Positions 24,578-34,707 of a stretch of DNA of 64,000 bases are shown here, in pieces. The stretch spans positions 62,001 to 126,000 of the forward strand of contig NZ_BAOP01000013.1 of assembly GCF_000344135.1 (NCBI RefSeq), in the 5' to 3' direction. A program made the translations under genes and the position numbers. Each line of letters begins with the position of its first letter. The stretch's first letter is position 1. The notes under the pieces were generated by a model. It saw only the letters and a list, made by a program, of their open reading frames with translations. It made no database searches and was not told the origin of the DNA. The stretch comes from Gordonia malaquae NBRC 108250. Its GTDB lineage: Bacteria > Actinomycetota > Actinomycetes > Mycobacteriales > Mycobacteriaceae.

Positions 24578-24952
24578 TCACCAGTACCCGTCGGGATCGG
24601 TGACCGGCGATTCCTTGGGAATGATGCCCTCGGACACGCCGTGGTCGATGCTCGCCGACATGCGCGGGCATGTCGGCAGCATCGCGGGGTTGCCGCCCTC
24701 GGCGAGGATCGCCGAGAACTCGGGGCATCGGGCGCGGGCGTCGTCGTTCCACTGGACGCTCGTGTGATGCGGGCTCGTCTTCTTCACGAGCACGCACGCG
24801 TGACACGTCCGGCATTCGATCTCCGACATCCCGCCCGCAAGATAGTGCCTGCGGTCGCGAGCGGTGGCGTCGGCGATCGACGACAGCCGGGCCGGGTCGT
24901 CGGTGTAGTCCGGCGCCTTCGCCCAGCCGCCGCCCGATGCCAGTGCGGTCAT
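24578..24952 (-). CDS. small Cys-rich protein coupled to kshA
   Basis: 124 residues, family not recognised. The middle has CRTCHACVLV (Cys-x2-Cys-x2-Cys), then single cysteines in ARCPEF and PTCPRM and two adjacent His in SPHH, which suggests a small metal or iron-sulfur site. No signal peptide or membrane helix. Its ATG shares one base with the kshA stop (TGATG on the coding strand), so it should be made together with KshA. It could be an assembly or electron-transfer partner of the oxygenase; that rests only on coupling and cysteines. In M. tuberculosis kshA is also followed by an uncharacterised gene, but I cannot say they are homologous. Confidence 0.65.
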   Translation of the reverse strand: MTALASGGGWAKAPDYTDDPARLSSIADATARDRRHYLAGGMSEIECRTCHACVLVKKTSPHHTSVQWNDDARARCPEFSAILAEGGNPAMLPTCPRMSASIDHGVSEGIIPKESPVTDPDGYW

Positions 24953-26118
24953 CAGACCGACGCGCCCTTGGCGGCCTCAGCGGCCTCTGCGGCAGCCTTC
25001 TCCTCGGCCTGAATCGCGAGGTTCTCCTGAACCTCGATGTTCCAGTTCTCCAGGGCCTTCTCGGTGTCGATCTCGTACTCGAAGCGGCCGACCATCTCGT
25101 CGGTCACATCGTCGACGTCGACGTAGTACTGCTCGTACCAGCGACGCAGCTGGTACACCGGTCCGTCCTCTTCGACGAGAAGCGGGTTGTCGATGCGGGT
25201 CTTCCGCTTCCAGATCTCGACGTCCTGCATGAAGCCGACCTCGACACCCTGCGTGATCTTCTTCGCCATCTTCGCGCCCTGCTCAGGCGAGAAGCCTTCG
25301 GGAATCTTCGCCATCACGCCGAACATGAGGACGAACGAGTTCGAGTCGATCGGGTAGTGGCAGTTGGTGAGGATGGTCTCGACCGCGTACTCGCCGTAGT
25401 ACTGCACCATCGGGTTCAGCATGTATGACGGACCGTAGTAGGCGGCGATCGACTCGAGGCGGGTGTCGCCGTAGGCCGTGGACAACGCGACGTCGGGACG
25501 GCCGTGCGAGTTCATGTACTGCGCCGCGGTCTGGCCTTCGAAGACGTTCTTGAAGTAGTCGGGCAGGGCGTAGTGCACGTAGAAGAAGTGCGCCATGTCG
25601 ACGACGTTGTCGATGATCTCGCGGCAGTTGGAGCCCTCGATGACGAGCTTGTTCCAGGTCCAGCCGGTCCATTGACCGTCGCCGAACTCGGCGAGCTCGG
25701 GAATGATCACTTCTTCCGGCGGCGGATTGCCCTCGGGGTCGTTGTAGACGAACACCTGACCGTTGCGCTGCATCGTCGGCCACGTGCGGGTCTTCGCGAG
25801 CTTCGGGTGACGCTTCGCGTAGGGCACCTCGGCGCAGCGGCCCTTGCCGTTCCACTGCCAGCCGTGGAACGGGCACGCGACGTTGTCGCCGCGGACCTTG
25901 CCCTGCGACAGGTCGGCGCCCATGTGGCGGCAGAAGGCGTCGAGACATTTGACGTCGCCGTTGCTGTCCGCCCAGACGACGAGCTTGGTGCCGAAGATCT
26001 CCAGCGAGTGCGGCTTGCCGTCGGTGTACTCGTCGACCAGACCGATGCAGTGCCAACCACGTGCGAAGCGGGTGGGCGGGGTGCCGGTGTCGATCTCGCG
26101 GATTGTGGTGTCAGTCAT
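24952..26118 (-). CDS. kshA: 3-ketosteroid 9-alpha-hydroxylase oxygenase KshA, second copy
   Basis: 388 residues, a complete Rieske non-heme iron oxygenase. Rieske ligands: Cys63-x-His65 and Cys82-x2-His85. Mononuclear iron: His177 and His182 in MAHFFYVHYALPDYF. The C-terminal KTRIDNPLLVEEDGPVYQLR is a KshA hallmark. The tail after about 370 is Ala/Glu-rich. It hydroxylates 3-ketosteroids at C9 and needs KshB. The ATG at 26118 follows GAGGAGCAAC, and a KstR box lies 53 bases upstream. It diverges from hsaA. It differs from copy 1 in the Rieske region (CPFHGWQWNG against CPFHDWRWGG). Confidence 0.9.
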   Translation of the reverse strand: MTDTTIREIDTGTPPTRFARGWHCIGLVDEYTDGKPHSLEIFGTKLVVWADSNGDVKCLDAFCRHMGADLSQGKVRGDNVACPFHGWQWNGKGRCAEVPYAKRHPKLAKTRTWPTMQRNGQVFVYNDPEGNPPPEEVIIPELAEFGDGQWTGWTWNKLVIEGSNCREIIDNVVDMAHFFYVHYALPDYFKNVFEGQTAAQYMNSHGRPDVALSTAYGDTRLESIAAYYGPSYMLNPMVQYYGEYAVETILTNCHYPIDSNSFVLMFGVMAKIPEGFSPEQGAKMAKKITQGVEVGFMQDVEIWKRKTRIDNPLLVEEDGPVYQLRRWYEQYYVDVDDVTDEMVGRFEYEIDTEKALENWNIEVQENLAIQAEEKAAAEAAEAAKGASV

Positions 26119-26170
26119 CTCGTTGCTCCTCGTCGATGTCTGCTCGTTCAGTGCTCGTATAGATCGATAG

Positions 26171-26184
26171 TAGAACATGTTCCA
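26171..26184. promoter_or_regulatory. KstR operator, kshA side
   Basis: TAGAACATGTTCCA matches TnnAACnnGTTnnA. It is the kshA-proximal of two boxes in the divergent kshA/hsaA region. Confidence 0.85.
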
Positions 26185-26192
26185 CTCAAAAC

Positions 26193-26206
26193 GAGAACGT
26201 GTTCTA
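26193..26206. promoter_or_regulatory. KstR operator, hsaA side
   Basis: GAGAACGTGTTCTA matches the consensus except for the first base (G for T), and the inner AGAACGTGTTCT is a perfect palindrome. It lies 48 bases upstream of the hsaA ATG. The two box centres are 22 bases apart, about two helical turns. Confidence 0.8.
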
Positions 26207-26254
26207 ATATTGGTCATCGACAGGCATTCGGCCCGACGGAACAAGGAGAGTCAC

Positions 26255-28389
<2,135 letters not shown>

Positions 28390-28395
28390 CACCCT

Positions 28396-28452
28396 CCCGC
28401 TGGGCGGATGACGGACTACCCGCTCATCCACCCGGCGGGTTCTTCTTTCTTT
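28396..28452 (+). terminator. intrinsic terminator inside the hsa operon, hsaC-hsaB
   Basis: A 16-base stem (28396-28411 with 28424-28439) pairs fully if two G-U pairs are allowed, with a 12-base loop. It is followed by a tract with 10 T in 13 bases (28440-28452). This is the classic intrinsic form, placed 26 bases before hsaB. Confidence 0.75.
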
Positions 28453-28477
28453 CAGACGACAACACGAAAGAGATCGC

Positions 28478-29053
28478 ATGGCACCGCAATCGCCGTACGG
28501 CACCGACGAATTCGATTCCCGACAGTTCCGGACGGCGATGGGGCAGTTCTGCACCGGCGTCACGGTCATCACGACGCTCGATGCCGACGACAATCCCGTC
28601 GGCTTCGCATGCCAGTCGTTCGCGGCGTTGTCGCTCGACCCGCCGCTCGTCATCTTCTGTCCGATGAAGACCTCGCGCACGTGGCCGGTCATCGAAGAGC
28701 GCGGATCGTTCGTGGTGAACATCCTGTCGAACCGGCAGCAGGACGTCAGCGCGACGTTCGGCGCTCCCGGTCAGGACAAGTTCTCGAAGATCGAATGGGA
28801 CCCGTCACCCGCCGGGCTGCCCGTTCTGCGGAACAGCCTCACCTGGGTGGAGTGCACGGTCGAGACCGTCAACGACGGCGGCGATCACCACATCGTGATC
28901 GGTCGTGCCAACGTCCTCGGCGAGGTCTTGCAGGACAAGCCGCTGCTGTTCTACCGGGGCGGATACCTGTCCACCGAGCATCCGCGGGTGACACCCGCTC
29001 AGGAGGAGCTCGAGAACTTCATCACCTGGAACGGTGGCGACACATGGTTGTGA
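28478..29053 (+). CDS. hsaB: flavin reductase HsaB of the 3-HSA hydroxylase
   Basis: 191 residues, a flavin-reductase-like FMN/FAD-binding split-barrel. MGQFCTGVTVITT and FACQSFAALSLDPPLVIFCP are typical of HsaB and related reductases of two-component monooxygenases. It uses NADH to give HsaA reduced flavin. It comes after hsaC and a terminator hairpin rather than right after hsaA. No clear promoter is visible between them, so expression would depend on read-through. The next gene overlaps its last 10 bases. Confidence 0.9.
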   Translation: MAPQSPYGTDEFDSRQFRTAMGQFCTGVTVITTLDADDNPVGFACQSFAALSLDPPLVIFCPMKTSRTWPVIEERGSFVVNILSNRQQDVSATFGAPGQDKFSKIEWDPSPAGLPVLRNSLTWVECTVETVNDGGDHHIVIGRANVLGEVLQDKPLLFYRGGYLSTEHPRVTPAQEELENFITWNGGDTWL

Positions 29054-30234
29054 ACGAACCGACCTCGGTGACCAAGCCGTTCACCGACGCGATCGCCCAG
29101 GCCGAGTCGATGGTCGCCGCGGCGGAGTTCGCCGAGACCGACGCCGACCGCGCCGAGGGGCTCGACTACCTCGCGGGTGGAATCTCGTCGATCCTGCAGC
29201 TCGCCCGCTCGCACAGCAAGAGTCACCCGTACTTCGTGACGTCGACCGGCCCGTATTCCAAGATGGGTCTGGACAACCCGGACACGCTTTACTACCACGC
29301 GACCGTCGAGCCGGACGCCACGTATGTGGTGCGCGGAGTGCGCGGCAGCACCGTCGACCTGAGCTTCCAGGTGCTGCGCGGCGACTACACGCCGACGAAC
29401 GTCCCCGGCGGTGACGACGCGTTCGACGACCGGCGCATCACCCTCGACGAGGACGGAGCGTTCGAGATCACGTTCGGTCCTGCTGTCGCCGACCCAGGAC
29501 CCGGCTACTTCGTCCTGGGTGAGGGCGCCTCGATGCTCGCAGTGCGAGAGGTCTACGGCGACTGGGCGAGCGAGACCAAGGGGTCGGTGACCATCGAGCG
29601 CGTCGACACCGTCGGCACCGCTCCCGAGGAGCCCGACACCGAGAAGGTCGCCCGCCGCTATGCGATCGCGGCAAAGATGCTGACCGCGCGCATCAACACG
29701 TGGTTCAACTTTCCGAAGTGGTTCTACCTCGACGAGCCGGTCAACACGTTCACCGCGCCGCGCACCACGCCCGGCGGACTGTCGACGCAGTACTCCTCGG
29801 TCGGGCACTTCGATCTGCCCGCGGGGAAGGCGATGATCGTCACGGTCCCGAAGTCGGACGCGCCCTACCAGGGCTTCCAGCTGGGCAGCCTCTGGTACAT
29901 CTCGCTCGACTACGTCAATCATCAGACGTCGTTGAACTCGGCGCAGGCTCAGGTCGACCCGGACGGCAACATCCGCCTGGTGATCTCGGCGAACGACCCC
30001 GGCGTCGCGAACTGGATCGAGACCACCGGCCGCAGGCGAGGCATCCTGCAGTTCCGCTGGCAGCGCACCGATGTCCCGATCGGCCCCGAACTCGGCCCGA
30101 CAGCGGTGGTCGTCGACGACACCGACGTCGCCGCTCACCTCCCGTTCGCCGAGTCGAATCGGATCGACGCCGACGGCTGGGCGCAGCGGATCGCAGTCCG
30201 CCAGCGAGCCTTCGCCCGCCGAATGCTCGGCTGA
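29044..30234 (+). CDS. DUF1214 domain protein in the steroid operon
   Basis: 396 residues without signal peptide or membrane segment. The C-terminal half (about 250-396) has the DUF1214 pattern with GFQLGSLWYISLDYVNHQTS and a late ILQFRWQRTDVP. Position and size fit M. tuberculosis Rv3531c in the KstR regulon, from memory. Function unknown; DUF1214 proteins often sit with lipid or steroid genes. The ATG at 29044 overlaps hsaB; a GTG at 29050 that forms GTGA with the hsaB stop is a good alternative. Confidence 0.72.
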   Translation: MVVNEPTSVTKPFTDAIAQAESMVAAAEFAETDADRAEGLDYLAGGISSILQLARSHSKSHPYFVTSTGPYSKMGLDNPDTLYYHATVEPDATYVVRGVRGSTVDLSFQVLRGDYTPTNVPGGDDAFDDRRITLDEDGAFEITFGPAVADPGPGYFVLGEGASMLAVREVYGDWASETKGSVTIERVDTVGTAPEEPDTEKVARRYAIAAKMLTARINTWFNFPKWFYLDEPVNTFTAPRTTPGGLSTQYSSVGHFDLPAGKAMIVTVPKSDAPYQGFQLGSLWYISLDYVNHQTSLNSAQAQVDPDGNIRLVISANDPGVANWIETTGRRRGILQFRWQRTDVPIGPELGPTAVVVDDTDVAAHLPFAESNRIDADGWAQRIAVRQRAFARRMLG

Positions 30235-30255
30235 CTCTCCAACCGATCCCGGGTG

Positions 30256-30273
30256 CCCGAGCGCAGTCGAGGG
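30256..30273. repeat. dispersed CCCGAGCG repeat, copy in the steroid operon
   Basis: CCCGAGCGCAGTCGAGGG lies in the gap between the DUF1214 gene and the SDR gene. Near-identical copies are at 38836-38855 and, inverted, at 59865-59884. Confidence 0.6.
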
Positions 30274-30293
30274 ACCCATCGAAAGAGGAAACA

Positions 30294-31073
30294 ATGTCTC
30301 TACTGCAAGACAAAGTCGTCGTCGTCTCCGGCGTCGGGCCGGGACTCGGTCGGTCGTTGTGTCTGCGCGCCGCCGCGCACGGCGCGCGCGTGGTGCTCGC
30401 GGCCCGGACTCAGTCCAGGCTCGACGACGTCGCCGCCGAGGTGCGGGACGCGGGCGGTCAGGCGCTTGTCGTCCCGACCGACATCACCGATGATGCGGCT
30501 GTCGATTCCCTCGTCGAAGCGGTGACCGCCGAGTACGGCGCCGTCGACGCGTTGATCAACAACGCCTTCGCGATGCCGTCGATGAAGCCGCTCGCGCGCA
30601 CCGACTTCGACCAGATCACGTCGAGCCTGGACCTGACGGTTCTCGGCACGTTGCGTGTCATCAAGGCGTTCACGCCCGCGCTCGAGGCGTCGAAGGGCTC
30701 GATCGTCAACATCAACTCGATGGTGATCCGGCACTCGGAGCCGCGGTACGGCAGCTACAAGCTCGCGAAGTCGGCGCTTCTGGCCATGTCGCAGTCGCTC
30801 GCCACGGAGCTCGGCCCGAAGGGGATCCGCGTCAACAGCGTCGCTCCCGGCTACATCTGGGACGACCAGCTCAAGTGGTACTTCGGTGAGATCGCCAAGA
30901 AGTACGGGATCACCGCCGAGCAGGTGTATGAGCAGACGGCGTCCAAGAGCGACTTGAAGCGGCTGCCAGAGCCCGACGAGATCGCGGACGCGGCGGTGTT
31001 CCTCGCATCGTCGATGGCGGCCCCGATCACCGGCCACACACTCGACGTGAACTGCGGTGAATACCATGACTGA
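30294..31073 (+). CDS. short-chain dehydrogenase/reductase of the steroid operon
   Basis: 259 residues. The Rossmann motif is SGVGPGLGRSL near residue 12, then INNAFAMPS near 90 (Asn-Asn-Ala with Phe where Gly is usual) and the active site YGSYKLAKSAL near 155 (Tyr-x3-Lys). The C-terminus ends in the usual TGHTLDVNCGEY. In gene order it matches M. tuberculosis Rv3530c (KstR regulon). It would oxidise or reduce a hydroxyl or keto group of a steroid intermediate; which one is unknown. ATG 30294 follows AGAGGAA. The next gene overlaps it by eight bases. Confidence 0.82.
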   Translation: MSLLQDKVVVVSGVGPGLGRSLCLRAAAHGARVVLAARTQSRLDDVAAEVRDAGGQALVVPTDITDDAAVDSLVEAVTAEYGAVDALINNAFAMPSMKPLARTDFDQITSSLDLTVLGTLRVIKAFTPALEASKGSIVNINSMVIRHSEPRYGSYKLAKSALLAMSQSLATELGPKGIRVNSVAPGYIWDDQLKWYFGEIAKKYGITAEQVYEQTASKSDLKRLPEPDEIADAAVFLASSMAAPITGHTLDVNCGEYHD

Positions 31074-32202
31074 GCCCCGTACTTCCGTCGGAACCGTCGA
31101 GGATCTGCACGCTGCCGCCACCCGCACGGTGGGACTCGACGACTTCGGCGACCAGGACTACCTGCCCGCACTCGCCAAGCTCCTGGAGTCGTACCGGGTG
31201 GACGCCGGGCTCACCGAGCTCGGCAGCAAGATGTTCCGGTTCTTCCTCAAAGGCGCGCTGATCGCGCGACTTCTCAGTGAAGCGGGATGGAAGAACAACC
31301 CGCAGTACGTCGACGTTCCGATCGAGCGGCCGGTGTTCGTCACGGGCCTTCCCCGCACCGGCACGACGGCCCTGCACCGTCTGCTTGCGGCCGACCCCGC
31401 TCACCAGGGACTCGAGATGTGGTTGACGGAGTTCCCTCAGCCGCGTCCGCCTCGCGACACGTGGGAGGACAATCCCGTCTTCCAGCAGATCGAGGCGGGC
31501 CTCAATCAGCATCATGTGGAGAACCCGGAGTTCATGGGCCTGCACTACATGAGTGCCGGTGAGGTGGAGGAGTGCTGGCAGCTGCTGCGTCAGTCGGTCA
31601 TGTCGATCTCGTACGAGTCGCTCGCGTACCTTCCGACGTATTCGGCCTGGCTTGCCGAGCAGGACTGGACACCCGCGTACCAGCGGCATCGTCGAAACCT
31701 GCAGTTGATCGGCCTCAACGATCCGGGCCGACGCTGGGTGCTGAAGAATCCGAGCCATCTGTTCGCGCTCGACGCGCTGATGGCCGCGTACCCGGACGCC
31801 TTGATCGTGCAGACTCATCGCCCGCCGGAGACCATCATCGCATCGATGTGCAGCCTCGCCGAGCATGCGACGGAGGGGCATTCGACGGTCTTCACGGGAG
31901 ATCGCATCGGCCAGACGCAGCTCGACCTCTGGTCGCGTGGGCTGCGGTCGTTCTCGGAGGCGAGGGCCAAGTACGATCCGGCCCAGTTCGTGGACGTTCA
32001 GTTCGACGAGCTCCGCGCCGACCCGTTCGCCGCTGTCGGCCGGGTGTACGACGCTCTCGGCACTCCGCTGTCGGCGGAGGGGCGTGCAGCGATGGTGGCG
32101 CTCGACGCCGACTCCAAGTCGGGCGACCGCAAGCCGCAGCACAAGTATTCGCTCGCCGACTACGGTCTCACCGCCGAGCAGGTTGCGGCCGCTTTCGCCT
32201 GA
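31066..32202 (+). CDS. PAPS-dependent sulfotransferase family protein
   Basis: 378 residues. VFVTGLPRTGTTALHRLL (about residue 93) is the 5'-phosphosulfate-binding loop, and RRWVLKNPSHLFALDAL and the later VDVQFDELRADP give the rest of the PAPS site. It resembles the sulfotransferase-like Rv3529c that ends the same three-gene set in M. tuberculosis. It is last in the KstR-controlled operon, so the acceptor could be a steroid or seco-steroid hydroxyl; that is inference. The ATG at 31066 overlaps the SDR; a GTG at 31057 is the alternative. Confidence 0.78.
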   Translation: MTEPRTSVGTVEDLHAAATRTVGLDDFGDQDYLPALAKLLESYRVDAGLTELGSKMFRFFLKGALIARLLSEAGWKNNPQYVDVPIERPVFVTGLPRTGTTALHRLLAADPAHQGLEMWLTEFPQPRPPRDTWEDNPVFQQIEAGLNQHHVENPEFMGLHYMSAGEVEECWQLLRQSVMSISYESLAYLPTYSAWLAEQDWTPAYQRHRRNLQLIGLNDPGRRWVLKNPSHLFALDALMAAYPDALIVQTHRPPETIIASMCSLAEHATEGHSTVFTGDRIGQTQLDLWSRGLRSFSEARAKYDPAQFVDVQFDELRADPFAAVGRVYDALGTPLSAEGRAAMVALDADSKSGDRKPQHKYSLADYGLTAEQVAAAFA

Positions 32203-32238
32203 CGGCCCTCCTGATGTGGCGGATATCCCACACCTAGA

Positions 32239-32254
32239 GTTCGGTTGACCGAAC
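32239..32254. promoter_or_regulatory. operator over the mntH promoter
   Basis: GTTCGGTTGACCGAAC has 7-base inverted arms around a 2-base centre. It covers the -35 hexamer TTGACC (32245-32250). A metal-responsive DtxR/MntR-type repressor is the natural candidate. Confidence 0.65.
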
Positions 32255-32274
32255 ATTCTGATTCGATCTACCCT
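32245..32274 (+). promoter_or_regulatory. mntH promoter
   Basis: -35 TTGACC (32245-32250), an 18-base spacer and -10 TACCCT (32269-32274). Transcription would start at about 32281, on the proposed GTG start codon. Confidence 0.6.
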
Positions 32275-32280
32275 TACCTC

Positions 32281-33513
32281 GTGTTGAAACAACGAACTGC
32301 CGGGCGGATGCGATCAGTGGGCCTGCTCGGCCCCGCGTTCGTCGCGGCGATCGCCTATGTCGACCCCGGGAACGTTGCCGCCAACATCACGGCAGGTGCC
32401 AAGTACGGGTACCTGCTGGTCTGGGTGCTCGTCGTCGCGAACGTGATGGCCGTGATGATCCAGTACCAGTCGGCCAAGCTCGGTGTGGTGACCGGCCGGA
32501 CGCTGCCGGAGACGATCGGAGGCCGGCTCGGTCGTCGTGCTCGGATCGCCTACTGGATGCAGGCGGAGGCCGTTGCCGGCGCCACCGACATCGCCGAGGT
32601 GATCGGCGGAGCGGTGGCGCTTCATCTGCTGTTCGGATTGCCGCTGCCGCTCGGCGGGGCCATCGTGGGCGTGGTCTCGATGGTCCTGCTCACGGCCGCC
32701 AATCGGAGATTCCAGCGGAGGTTCGAGGCGATCATCGTGGTGCTGCTGGCAGTGATCGTCGTCGGGTTCATAGCCGGTCTGCTCGTCGAACCGCCCGCAG
32801 CGGGTGACGTGCTCGGTGGACTGGTCCCTCGTCTGCAGGGCACCGAGACCGTTCTGCTCGCCGCGTCCATGCTGGGCGCAACGGTCATGCCGCACGCGAT
32901 TTATCTCCACTCCTCGCTTGTGGTCGACCGGCACGGCCGATCGATCGGCGAAGGCCGGATCACGTCTTTGCTGAAAGCCACGCGAGTGGACGTGGTGATC
33001 GCGCTGGTCGTCGCGGGGACGGTGAACATCGCGCTCCTGGTCCTGGCAGCCACGAGCCTGTCCGGGCGAGAAGGCACCGACACCATCGAGGGCGCGCACA
33101 GTGCAGTGCGCGACGCGCTCGGCCCGGTCGTCGCGGTGATCTTCGCGGTCGGCCTGCTCGCGTCGGGCATCGCATCGACCTCGGTCGGAGCGTATGCGGG
33201 TGGAGCGATCATGTCTGGCCTCATCCGGCGTCGCATCCCGATGCTCGTCCGCCGATCGATCACCCTGGTACCGGCGATCATCGTGCTCGCCGCGGGTGTC
33301 GATCCGACGATGGCTCTTGTGATCTCGCAGGTGGTGTTGAGCTTCGGCATCCCGTTCGCGCTCATCCCGCTGCGCCGCTACACCTCCGACAGTGCGCTGA
33401 TGGGCGCGTTCGTCGACCGGGCGCCGCTGCGCTGGGGCTCGTTCGCCTCGGTCGTGGTGATCGTGGTCCTCAACGTCGCACTTCTCTTCCTCCTCGCTAC
33501 CGGCGCGGGATGA
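32281..33513 (+). CDS. mntH: Nramp-family manganese transporter MntH
   Basis: 410 residues with about 11 membrane helices. Helix 1 has YVDPGNVAANI (the Nramp DPGN metal-binding motif) and helix 6 has ATVMPHAIYLHS (MPH motif). It imports Mn2+, possibly Fe2+, with protons. I place the start at GTG 32281: the in-frame TTG at 32245 is part of the -35 box, and no Shine-Dalgarno precedes 32281, so the mRNA is probably leaderless. A perfect-armed inverted repeat on the promoter suggests metal-dependent repression. Confidence 0.87.
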   Translation: MLKQRTAGRMRSVGLLGPAFVAAIAYVDPGNVAANITAGAKYGYLLVWVLVVANVMAVMIQYQSAKLGVVTGRTLPETIGGRLGRRARIAYWMQAEAVAGATDIAEVIGGAVALHLLFGLPLPLGGAIVGVVSMVLLTAANRRFQRRFEAIIVVLLAVIVVGFIAGLLVEPPAAGDVLGGLVPRLQGTETVLLAASMLGATVMPHAIYLHSSLVVDRHGRSIGEGRITSLLKATRVDVVIALVVAGTVNIALLVLAATSLSGREGTDTIEGAHSAVRDALGPVVAVIFAVGLLASGIASTSVGAYAGGAIMSGLIRRRIPMLVRRSITLVPAIIVLAAGVDPTMALVISQVVLSFGIPFALIPLRRYTSDSALMGAFVDRAPLRWGSFASVVVIVVLNVALLFLLATGAG

Positions 33514-33535
33514 GTTCGCGCCAGTAGCGACATGG

Positions 33536-33599
33536 AATGTGCACGTGAGCGGGCATACGAGGAGCTATAGGCCCGCGTACATCCGCTCACGTGCACATT
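33536..33599. terminator. 17-base perfect inverted repeat between mntH and fadE33
   Basis: AATGTGCACGTGAGCGG (33536-33552) and its exact complement (33583-33599) flank a 30-base loop. It lies between two convergent genes and could end both transcripts. The long loop and absent T tract are unusual for a terminator. Confidence 0.5.
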
Positions 33600-33618
33600 T
33601 CGCACGCGTGGGTGACGG

Positions 33619-34707
33619 TCACAAGGTGACGAGCTGCAGGGCTTCGTTGGGGCGACCGAACAGCTGAGCGTCGGCCTGTGCTCGTTTGAAGAAGAGCCCG
33701 ATGTCGTGCTCCCAGGTGATGCCGATCCCGCCGTGCAGTTGGACGGCTTCGCCGGTGATGCTCATGTACTGCTCAGAGCAGTACACGTGGGCGGTTGCGG
33801 CGAGTTCGGCAGCGTCTGAGCGGCCTGCGACGACGGCGTCGATCGCCGCAGCCGAGATCGACCGCATCGCCTCGACACCGACATACATGTCGGCCATCCG
33901 GTGCTTCAACGCCTGGAACGACGCGAGGGTGCGCCCGAACTGTTTGCGGGCCGAGGTGTACTCGACTGTCAGGGCGAGAGCGCGTGCAGCGCCGCCGACC
34001 TGCTCCGCCGACAACAGCGCCCAGGCGAGCGTCCGGATGCGCTCGGCGATGTCGCCGGGCGCGGTGATCGCAGTCGACGGCGTCTCGTCGAACGACACAC
34101 GGGCGATCGCGCGAGTCGGGTCGAGCAGTGGCAGCGGCGTGACAGTGACACCCGGCGCCGATGAGTCGACCTCATGCAGTGTCAGGTGCGACGACAGCGC
34201 GCCGTCCCGGCCTGCGAGCACGATGAACGTGTCGGCTGTCTCACCGTCGAGAACGTATTCGGCGGTGCCGGACAGAAGTCCGGCCTCGGCGGTCACTCCG
34301 GGCACAGCCCATCCGGCGTGCGACGCCCAGCAGAGAGCCCCGATCGTCTCACCGGAAGCGAGACCCGGCAGCAGGCGAGCTGCGGCCTCAGCGTCACCGG
34401 ACGCCAGAACGGCGCCTGCGGCGAGGACGCCGGAGGAGAACACCGGCACCGGCGAGAGCGTGGCGCCGAGTTCCTCTACCGCCAGGGCGGCCTCGGCCCA
34501 CGACGCGCCTGCCCCGTCGTATTCCTCGGGAACAGCGAGGGCTGCGACGCCGATCTCGGCGCACAGCGTTCCCCACAGATCGCGGTCGATGCGACCGTCA
34601 GCCTGCATGGCCCGACGGACGGCCTCGGAGTCGGAACGCTTCCGCAGCACGTCACGGATCGAGTCGGCCAGTGCCGCGCGGTCTTCCGCGCTGATCGGGG
34701 ATGTCAC
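33619..34707 (-). CDS. fadE33: acyl-CoA dehydrogenase, FadE33 position in the ring C/D operon
   Basis: 362 residues, one ACAD module. ARKQFGRTLASFQALKHRMAD (about 255) and AVQLHGGIGITWEHDIGLFF (about 320) are the flavin and dimer motifs. The first half is divergent, as in the non-catalytic subunits of actinobacterial heteromeric ACADs. GTG 34707 overlaps the upstream stop (GTGA). As the third ACAD behind the KstR2-type box it fits FadE33 of the HIP-degrading set, though it is longer than the 318 residues I recall for M. tuberculosis. The number could be off by one within the FadE31-33 group. Confidence 0.75.
   Translation of the reverse strand: MTSPISAEDRAALADSIRDVLRKRSDSEAVRRAMQADGRIDRDLWGTLCAEIGVAALAVPEEYDGAGASWAEAALAVEELGATLSPVPVFSSGVLAAGAVLASGDAEAAARLLPGLASGETIGALCWASHAGWAVPGVTAEAGLLSGTAEYVLDGETADTFIVLAGRDGALSSHLTLHEVDSSAPGVTVTPLPLLDPTRAIARVSFDETPSTAITAPGDIAERIRTLAWALLSAEQVGGAARALALTVEYTSARKQFGRTLASFQALKHRMADMYVGVEAMRSISAAAIDAVVAGRSDAAELAATAHVYCSEQYMSITGEAVQLHGGIGITWEHDIGLFFKRAQADAQLFGRPNEALQLVTL

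Noticed and set aside
28396..28452. End of the hsa operon at the terminator
   Set aside because: hsaB and the next genes have no visible promoter and are tightly packed. I treat the hairpin as a partial terminator within one operon.
32245..32247. TTG as the start of mntH
   Set aside because: It lies inside the -35 hexamer and the operator, has no Shine-Dalgarno, and adds 12 residues that Nramp proteins do not need. GTG 32281 is preferred.
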